A stretch of 64,000 nucleotides of DNA from Streptomyces spinosisporus. GTDB taxonomy: Bacteria; Actinomycetota; Actinomycetes; Streptomycetales; Streptomycetaceae. Positions 59,025 through 64,000 of this stretch are shown in pieces. Every line of letters starts with the position of its first letter. Position 1 is the stretch's first letter. The DNA is taken from positions 124,001-188,000 of the forward strand of contig NZ_JALDAX010000011.1 in the NCBI RefSeq assembly GCF_022698145.1. The letters are read 5' to 3'. The position numbers and the translations under genes were made by a program. The notes below the pieces were generated by a model. It saw only the letters and a program-made list of their open reading frames with translations. It was not told the origin of the DNA and did not search any database.

Positions 59025-59714
59025 TCAGCCGGGGGAGGTGGCGCCGTCGGTCGCGGGGGCACCCCTGTCGCCGGTGAGACCGGACCGGCGCAGTGCGGCC
59101 CGCCAGGCGAAGGCGAGCACCAGCTCGGCGAGTCCCAGCAGGACGAGCCAGAGTCCGAGCAGCCGGGTCAGCGCCCGTGCCGACTCGGACGGCATGGCCA
59201 GGACGACGATCCCGGCGACGATGCCGATCACCGCGGCGCCCACCACGAAGCCGCGGTGCGGCATGTCCTCGGCGGCGATCGCCGTGTAGAGGGTGAGGAT
59301 CCCGGTCACCAGCCAGACCACGCCCACGATCAGCGAGAGCGCGGCGATGGTCTGCAGCGGATTGCGCAGGCACAGCACTCCGGCCAGGACGAACAGGACG
59401 GACATGATCAGCGGGACGACGCGTTCGACCCCGCTGCCGGCGAAGACCGCGACGAACCGGAACGCCCCGTTCACCAGTAGGTACAGGCCGATCAGAACGG
59501 CCAGGACGTGCAGGGTCTCGTCCGGCCAGACCAGCACCAGGACGCCCGGCACGAGCGTCATGATCGACGAGGCCAGCACCCAGGTCCAGGAGCGGCCGAG
59601 CTGCTCCAGCGCCTGCGCGGCACCACCCGCCTGACCCGGTGCCCGGCCGGGCACCGCACCGTCGGGGCTGTGCTCCGGTCCGGTACGCGATGCCGGACCG
59701 CGCGGAATGGTCAT
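59025..59714 (-). CDS. HdeD-family (DUF308) membrane protein
   Basis: This 229-residue protein has a Pro/Ala-rich N-terminus of about 40 residues and six helices in three HdeD-type pairs (VLASSIMTLVPGVLVLVWPDETL, then AVLIGLYLLVNGAFRFVAVF). HdeD proteins are linked to acid resistance in enterobacteria; in actinomycetes their role is unknown. ATG 59714 follows GAGGAGGA. It is divergent from the DUF2252 gene with island palindrome copy 3 between them. Confidence 0.9.
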   Translation of the reverse strand: MTIPRGPASRTGPEHSPDGAVPGRAPGQAGGAAQALEQLGRSWTWVLASSIMTLVPGVLVLVWPDETLHVLAVLIGLYLLVNGAFRFVAVFAGSGVERVVPLIMSVLFVLAGVLCLRNPLQTIAALSLIVGVVWLVTGILTLYTAIAAEDMPHRGFVVGAAVIGIVAGIVVLAMPSESARALTRLLGLWLVLLGLAELVLAFAWRAALRRSGLTGDRGAPATDGATSPG

Positions 59715-59816
59715 GGCTCCTCCTCGCTGGACGAGCGGATCGGATCCGGACCGCTCGGCGGGGCCGTGTGCGGGGGACCTGACGACGCCAGCGTCCCTCC
59801 GGGCACCGCCGGCCGG

Positions 59817-59835
59817 GTCACCCGTCCCGGGTGAT
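59817..59835. promoter_or_regulatory. Island palindrome, copy 3 (divergent promoter)
   Basis: GTCACCCG-TCC-CGGGTGAT differs from copy 1 at the two outermost bases and in the spacer. It is centred 112 bases from the HdeD start and 114 from the DUF2252 start. No stop codon is nearby, so it is not a terminator. Confidence 0.65.
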
Positions 59836-59939
59836 CCGTGCGGACCGCCGCCCCGATGGGCTTGACCCGGAGACGTCGCGTGGAGCGAGGCGGGACGAGC
59901 GGTCTCCAGGCCACTGCCGCTCCGGACCAGGAGGTTGAG

Positions 59940-61352
59940 ATGACCGTGATGACCGTTCCGCACTCCTTCACCGCGACCCTGTCGCCCGCCGAGCGTGCGC
60001 AGATCGGCCGCAGCGCCCGGGTCCGTGCGTCGCGTTCGTGCCACGGATGGTTCGAGGCGGGCGAGGACCGCTTCGACCCGGTCGAGGTGATAGACCGTCA
60101 GTCGGCCACCCGGGTACCGGAACTCGTGCCGATCCGTTACGGCCGCATGCTGGAGTCGCCGTTCCGCTTCTACCGCGGCGCGGCCGCCGTCATGGCCGCG
60201 GATCTCGGCCCCACCCCGAACACCGGCCTGCGCGTGCAACTGTGCGGAGACGCCCACCTGCTGAACTTCCGGCTGCTCGCCTCACCGGAGCGGCACCTCG
60301 TCTTCGACATCAACGACTTCGACGAGACCCTGCCCGGTCCCTTCGAGTGGGACGTGAAGCGGCTGACGACGAGCTTCGCGATCGCCGGCCGGGCCAACGG
60401 CTTCTCCGTCAAACAGCAGAACGCCGCCGTACGGACCTGTGTACGGGCCTACCGGGAGCGGATGCGTGCCTTCGCCGGCATGCGCACCCTGGACATCTGG
60501 TACGCCCAGGACGACATGGACGGTCTGCGCGAACTGATGGCCTCGTCGATGAACAAGGAGGCCAGGCGCCGCGCCGCCCGCGCCACCGCACAGGCCCGCA
60601 CCCGCACCGGATTGCAGGCGTTCGAGAAGCTGACCCGCACCACCGCCGAGGGCCGCCGGATCACACCGGACCCCCCTCTGATCATTCCGCTCGGTGATCT
60701 CGTGACCGGTTCGGCGGACGAGGAGAAGGCTCTGCGGACCGTGCTGGAGGGCTACGCGCCGACCCTGTCGTCCGAGCGCCGCCATCTGCTGCGCCACTAC
60801 CACCTGGTCGACATGGCCCGGAAGGTGGTGGGCGTCGGCAGCGTCGGCACCCGCTGCTGGATCCTGCTCCTGCTCGGCAGGAACGACGACGATCCGTTGC
60901 TGCTGCAGGCCAAGGAGGCCCAGGAGTCGGTCCTGTCCGCCCAGACAGGCGGCGACCGCTTCGACAACCAGGGCCGCCGGGTCGTCACGGGCCAGCGCCT
61001 GATCCAGACCACCAGCGACATCTTCCTCGGCTGGACGCATGTGGTGGGCATCGACGGCAATGAACGCGACTTCTACGTACGACAGCTGCGCGACTGGAAG
61101 GGCATCGCCCGCCCCGAGACCATGGGCCCGGAGCTGCTGGGCCTGTTCGCGCGGTTGTGCGGCGCCTGTCTGGCCCGGGCCCACGCCCGCTCCGGCGATC
61201 CGATCGCCATCGCCGCCTACCTGGGCGGCAGCGACCGCTTCGACCGCGCCCTCACCGAGTTCGCGCAGTCCTACGCCGACCAGAACGAACGGGACTTCGA
61301 GGCGCTGGCCACCGCCTCCCGCTCCGGCCGGGTCGACGTCCGGGAGATGTGA
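59940..61352 (+). CDS. DUF2252 protein
   Basis: This 470-residue protein carries the DUF2252 signature: PIRYGRMLESPFRFYRGAA (about 65-83), QLCGDAHLLNF (about 101-111) and DINDFDETLPGPFEWDVKRL (about 122-141). The last two resemble catalytic and metal loops of kinase-like folds, though the activity is unknown. ATG 59940 has AGGAGG five bases upstream. It is the only plus-strand gene of the island and shares its control region with hdeD. Confidence 0.92.
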   Translation: MTVMTVPHSFTATLSPAERAQIGRSARVRASRSCHGWFEAGEDRFDPVEVIDRQSATRVPELVPIRYGRMLESPFRFYRGAAAVMAADLGPTPNTGLRVQLCGDAHLLNFRLLASPERHLVFDINDFDETLPGPFEWDVKRLTTSFAIAGRANGFSVKQQNAAVRTCVRAYRERMRAFAGMRTLDIWYAQDDMDGLRELMASSMNKEARRRAARATAQARTRTGLQAFEKLTRTTAEGRRITPDPPLIIPLGDLVTGSADEEKALRTVLEGYAPTLSSERRHLLRHYHLVDMARKVVGVGSVGTRCWILLLLGRNDDDPLLLQAKEAQESVLSAQTGGDRFDNQGRRVVTGQRLIQTTSDIFLGWTHVVGIDGNERDFYVRQLRDWKGIARPETMGPELLGLFARLCGACLARAHARSGDPIAIAAYLGGSDRFDRALTEFAQSYADQNERDFEALATASRSGRVDVREM

Positions 61353-61381
61353 GCGCACCGGGTCCGCGAGCGTTCTTCCGG

Positions 61382-61579
61382 TCACTCCGGGACCTGGCGC
61401 ATCTCCAGGACGTGCAGGCCGAGCGACTGGCAGCGCGCCAGCAGTCCGTAGAGATGGGCCTCGTCGACGACGGACCCGAACAGGACCGTCTGACCGGACA
61501 TCACCACGTGGTCGAGTTCCGGGAAGGCCTTGGCCAGGGTGTCCGACATCAGTCCGTCGACTCGGATCTCGTAGCGCAT
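61382..61579 (-). CDS. Small conserved protein of the stress island
   Basis: This 65-residue protein (MRYEIRVDGLMSDTLAKAFP, then VVMSGQTVLFGSVVDEAHLYGLLARCQSLGLHVLEMRQVP) has an alternating strand/helix pattern resembling a small alpha/beta fold. Family function unknown. GGGAG precedes ATG 61579. Island palindrome copy 2 lies 82-100 bases upstream. Confidence 0.82.
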   Translation of the reverse strand: MRYEIRVDGLMSDTLAKAFPELDHVVMSGQTVLFGSVVDEAHLYGLLARCQSLGLHVLEMRQVPE

Positions 61580-61660
61580 GAGCTGTGCTCCCGCGGGGGC
61601 CGGGGGGAGGCGGGTTCTGCGCCCCGTTCTGTGATCGTGCGCCCGGCCGGTGCACCGGGC

Positions 61661-61679
61661 CTCACCCGGTGCAGGTGAG
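61661..61679. promoter_or_regulatory. Island palindrome, copy 2
   Basis: CTCACCCG-GTG-CAGGTGAG has one mismatch in the right arm relative to copy 1. It lies upstream of the small gene at 61382-61579, at nearly the same distance as copy 1 from its gene. Confidence 0.6.
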
Positions 61680-61699
61680 CCGCCCCTACTGCGGGAACG

Positions 61700-62218
61700 T
61701 CAGTGCTTCAGGAACAGCTTGAAGGAGATGATCAGCAGGCCGAGCGCCAGATTCACCGCTGCGGTCGTCGCCATCAGCCGCCAGGAGGCACCGGCCCGGC
61801 GGGCCGCGGCGACGGACCACCCCACCTGCCCGGCCACCGCCACGGACAGCGCCAGCCAGACGGCCCCCTGCACATCCAGGCCCAGCAGCGGGCTGACGGC
61901 CACCGCGACGGCCGGCGGAACGGCCGCCTTGACGATCGGCCACTCGTCCCGCAGCACATGGAACACCGCGCGGCGGTCGAGCGGCCGTTGCGCCAGGCGC
62001 GCACCGAACAACTGGGCGTGCACGTGCGCGATCCAGAACACCACGCCGGTCAGCAGCAACAGCAGCACCAGCTCCAGACGCGGGAACGAGCCGAGAGCGC
62101 CCGCCCCGATCACCACCGAGGCGGCGAGCATGGATCCGTAGACGCCTCCGGTGTAGTCCGCGTGGGCCCGGCGCTCGGCCGTGCGCTCGTGGACGGTGGT
62201 GGGGTCGGTCCTGGACAT
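61700..62218 (-). CDS. Four-helix membrane protein (hypothetical)
   Basis: This 172-residue protein has a hydrophilic N-terminus of about 25 residues and four helices (LAASVVIGAGALGSF, LELVLLLLLTGVVFWIAHVHAQLF, AVPPAVAVAVSPLLGL and a last helix ending GLLIISFKLFL). No named family is recognised. ATG 62218 follows AGGGGG. Island palindrome copy 4 lies 54-72 bases upstream. Confidence 0.82.
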   Translation of the reverse strand: MSRTDPTTVHERTAERRAHADYTGGVYGSMLAASVVIGAGALGSFPRLELVLLLLLTGVVFWIAHVHAQLFGARLAQRPLDRRAVFHVLRDEWPIVKAAVPPAVAVAVSPLLGLDVQGAVWLALSVAVAGQVGWSVAAARRAGASWRLMATTAAVNLALGLLIISFKLFLKH

Positions 62219-62271
62219 CGCGCCCCCTGTGGTCAGCCCCTTCGATCGCACCGGAGGCGGAGCGACGGCGC

Positions 62272-62290
62272 CTCACCCGTCGCGGGCGAG
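62272..62290. promoter_or_regulatory. Island palindrome, copy 4
   Basis: CTCACCCG-TCG-CGGGCGAG has one mismatch in the right arm. It lies between the LAL regulator stop (62302) and the start of the membrane-protein gene at 62218. Confidence 0.6.
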
Positions 62291-62301
62291 GCCCGCAGCG
62301 G

Positions 62302-64000
62302 TCACAGCAGCCGCAGGTCGCGCCCGCGGCGCGCGGCGTCGCTGCGGCGGTTCACGCCGAGCTTGCGGTACAGGCTCTTGAGGTGGGTCTTCACCGTGTT
62401 CACCGACACGAACAGATCCGCGGCGATCTCCTGCGTCGACATCATCTGGGCCAGCCGCTCCAGGACGTCCTGCTCGCGGGTGCTCAGCTCCTCCACCACG
62501 ATCGGCCAGGGCGGACCGCCGGGCCCGCCCGGTGCGCCGTACGACGAGGAATCGGGCCTCAGCCACCCCGCCGCCAGCTGGTGCAGCGGAGCCGTGACCA
62601 GCAGCGGCCGCAGCCACCGGCCTGCGTCGAGGAAGGGCCGCCGCAGCCGCTCGCGCCGCGCCTCATGCAGGGCCAGCGCGACCAGCCTGCGCGCCCCGGC
62701 CGCGTCCCCCGCGGCATCCGCGGCCTGGGCGCGCACCAGCATCGCCCGGACGGTCACCGCGGGGCCCGCGGCGGGGTGCGCGCCGGGAACGCTGTCGAGG
62801 AGGTCGATCGCGGCCCCCGCATCGCCCACGGCGAGCTGGATACGGGCGGCTTCCACGGCACACACCGGCTGACCGTCGCCCAGCTGCCGCAGGACCTCGG
62901 CGGCGCTCTCGTACCGGCCCTCGGCCAGATGGGCGGCCGACGTCACCAGCGTCTCGTGGCTGTCCGCCCAGGGAGAGGCGACGTCGGCCGCGACGGCCGG
63001 GTCCGCCGCCTCGACGGCGGCGCGTGTGTTGCCCCGGGCCAGCTGCAGCCGGGCCGTCACCATGGCCCGCCCGGCGGCCGTCACCGGATCGTGCAGCGAG
63101 GCGGGCGGCCCGTCCGTCTCGTCCAGCAGGGCCTCGGCCCGGGCCAGCTCGTTGCGGTCCACGGCCACGGCGGCCAGGACCACCCGCCCGATGCCCGAGC
63201 CGCCCGGCCCGAAGGGGCCGCACTGCTCGGTCCCGTTCACCGACTCCAGGGCCTGGTGCTCCGCCCTGCCCGTCCATCCGTTCAGATAGTCGATCAGGGC
63301 CAGATGGCCCATGGACTCCTCGCGTGCGAGCAGGGTGGCGGCCCGGCCGGGGGAGTCGGCCACCCTGGACAGGGAGACGCGGGCGTCCTCGAAGCGCCCG
63401 GCCCACACCTGTGCGGAGCCGAGATGCGTCAGCAGCAGCGCGGGCAGTTCGGGGTGCCGGTCCAACAGGTGCGCCGGGACCTCCGGCTGTACCTCGTCGG
63501 CCGATTCGGCGGCCCGTTCCGCGCGCGCGGGGGAGCCGCTCAGCCGGGCGGCCAGCGCCTCCAGCAGCGCGCAGCACAGCTGCGCGGCCGCCGGATCGGC
63601 CCTGCCGGTGGCGAGCCGGGCCTCGGCGTGCCGCAGATGGGCCGTGCCGCGGCCGAGATCGCTCTGCGACAGCTCACGGGCCGCCCGCACCAGGTCGGTC
63701 GCCGGACTGGTGGCGCCGGGATCCATCCGGGAGAACAGCCGGGCCAGGTCGTCGGAGCGCAGGCCCGTGAAGAACTGCCCGATCGCCAGGTCGTCCACCA
63801 GGGCACCGGCGGTGAACTCCCAGTCGCCCGCCGCGGCGCCATGGCTGAGCGTCTCCGGCAGCGAACCGGCCCGCCGCAGCCACCGCGCGGCCCGCCGGTG
63901 CAGCTCGGGCTCCAGACCGGGGCGGCGCACCCGCAGATGAGCGCGGAGTATCTCGCCGAACAGCGGGTGCAGGCGGTACCAGGAGTGCCCGAGCTGTTCG
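62302..64000 (-). CDS. LuxR regulator, LAL/MalT-like (partial)
   Basis: The visible 565 residues are the C-terminal part of a large ATP-dependent LuxR regulator. The frame stays open to the right edge, reading EQLGHSWYRLHPLFGEILRAH, a typical LAL sequence after the ATPase module. A long region of TPR-like helices (about 63900-62600) follows. A LuxR-type helix-turn-helix lies at the end (LSTREQDVLERLAQMMSTQEIAADLFVSVNTVKTHLKSLYRKLGV). The N-terminal ATPase lies outside the window. It is placed at the head of the island and may regulate it. Confidence 0.9.
   Translation of the reverse strand, partial: EQLGHSWYRLHPLFGEILRAHLRVRRPGLEPELHRRAARWLRRAGSLPETLSHGAAAGDWEFTAGALVDDLAIGQFFTGLRSDDLARLFSRMDPGATSPATDLVRAARELSQSDLGRGTAHLRHAEARLATGRADPAAAQLCCALLEALAARLSGSPARAERAAESADEVQPEVPAHLLDRHPELPALLLTHLGSAQVWAGRFEDARVSLSRVADSPGRAATLLAREESMGHLALIDYLNGWTGRAEHQALESVNGTEQCGPFGPGGSGIGRVVLAAVAVDRNELARAEALLDETDGPPASLHDPVTAAGRAMVTARLQLARGNTRAAVEAADPAVAADVASPWADSHETLVTSAAHLAEGRYESAAEVLRQLGDGQPVCAVEAARIQLAVGDAGAAIDLLDSVPGAHPAAGPAVTVRAMLVRAQAADAAGDAAGARRLVALALHEARRERLRRPFLDAGRWLRPLLVTAPLHQLAAGWLRPDSSSYGAPGGPGGPPWPIVVEELSTREQDVLERLAQMMSTQEIAADLFVSVNTVKTHLKSLYRKLGVNRRSDAARRGRDLRLL

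Noticed and set aside
1..64000. tRNA, rRNA, riboswitch, insertion sequence or biosynthetic gene cluster
   Set aside because: Reading both strands, I found no cloverleaf, conserved riboswitch core, transposase, or PKS/NRPS/terpene/lantibiotic genes.

Overview
The window is high-GC actinobacterial chromosome and almost certainly comes from a Streptomyces. The evidence is a strong G/C third-position bias, GTG starts, several apparently leaderless promoters, a whiJ-like trio (XRE regulator, DUF397 protein, RsbW-like ATPase), two DUF574 methyltransferases, a LAL-type LuxR regulator and many secreted carbohydrate-active enzymes. I see no tRNA, rRNA, CRISPR array, integrase, transposase or biosynthetic gene cluster.

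Positions 1-12.5 kb hold small regulator/transporter modules: a truncated aldehyde dehydrogenase remnant beside a TetR gene, a coupled XRE-cupin regulator and MFS exporter divergent from a GNAT acetyltransferase, a MarR/MFS drug-efflux pair, a TMEM175-type channel, a membrane-anchored HTH protein divergent from a DUF4232 lipoprotein, a LysR/MFS divergent pair, a secreted NPP1 protein and a DinB-like protein.

Positions 12.5-35.4 kb are a carbohydrate-utilisation region with two minus-strand operons. Operon 1 (21580 down to 12562) encodes an ABC sugar-binding lipoprotein, two permeases, a GH38 alpha-mannosidase and a GH2 beta-galactosidase. A divergent LacI repressor and palindromic LacI operators control it. 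Operon 2 (33999 down to 22777) encodes a secreted GH27 alpha-galactosidase, two ABC permeases, a GH95 alpha-fucosidase, a CE7-type acetyl esterase, an ABC binding lipoprotein and a GH36 alpha-galactosidase. A divergent ROK repressor probably controls it. Neither operon carries its own ATPase, so both probably use a shared MsiK-type ATPase elsewhere. A secreted PL7 alginate lyase follows. Its promoter and the NPP1 promoter share the same layout, with a DasR-like box in the -35/-10 spacer.

Positions 36.5-42 kb hold developmental-type regulators: two DUF574 methyltransferases around the whiJ-like trio, a repeat protein and an epimerase. Positions 42-45.5 kb are a copper module, with a His-rich exported protein divergent from a CopA ATPase and two identical CsoR-type operators. 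Positions 45.5-55.5 kb contain a TetR with an FMN protein and a flavin/2Fe-2S reductase, an ABC exporter coupled to a beta-propeller/phosphoesterase, a GH88 hydrolase and an SDR.

Positions 55.7-64 kb form an island of membrane and stress-type proteins (DUF7144-like, PLDc_N/SHOCT, YihY/BrkB, HdeD, DUF2252) ending in a LAL regulator cut by the right edge. Four copies of a 19-bp palindrome lie at the promoters of this island and suggest a local regulon.

The most unusual local structure is at 15597-15661. There, three tandem 17-bp repeats form a chain of overlapping ATGA stop/start junctions between the alpha-mannosidase and beta-galactosidase genes.
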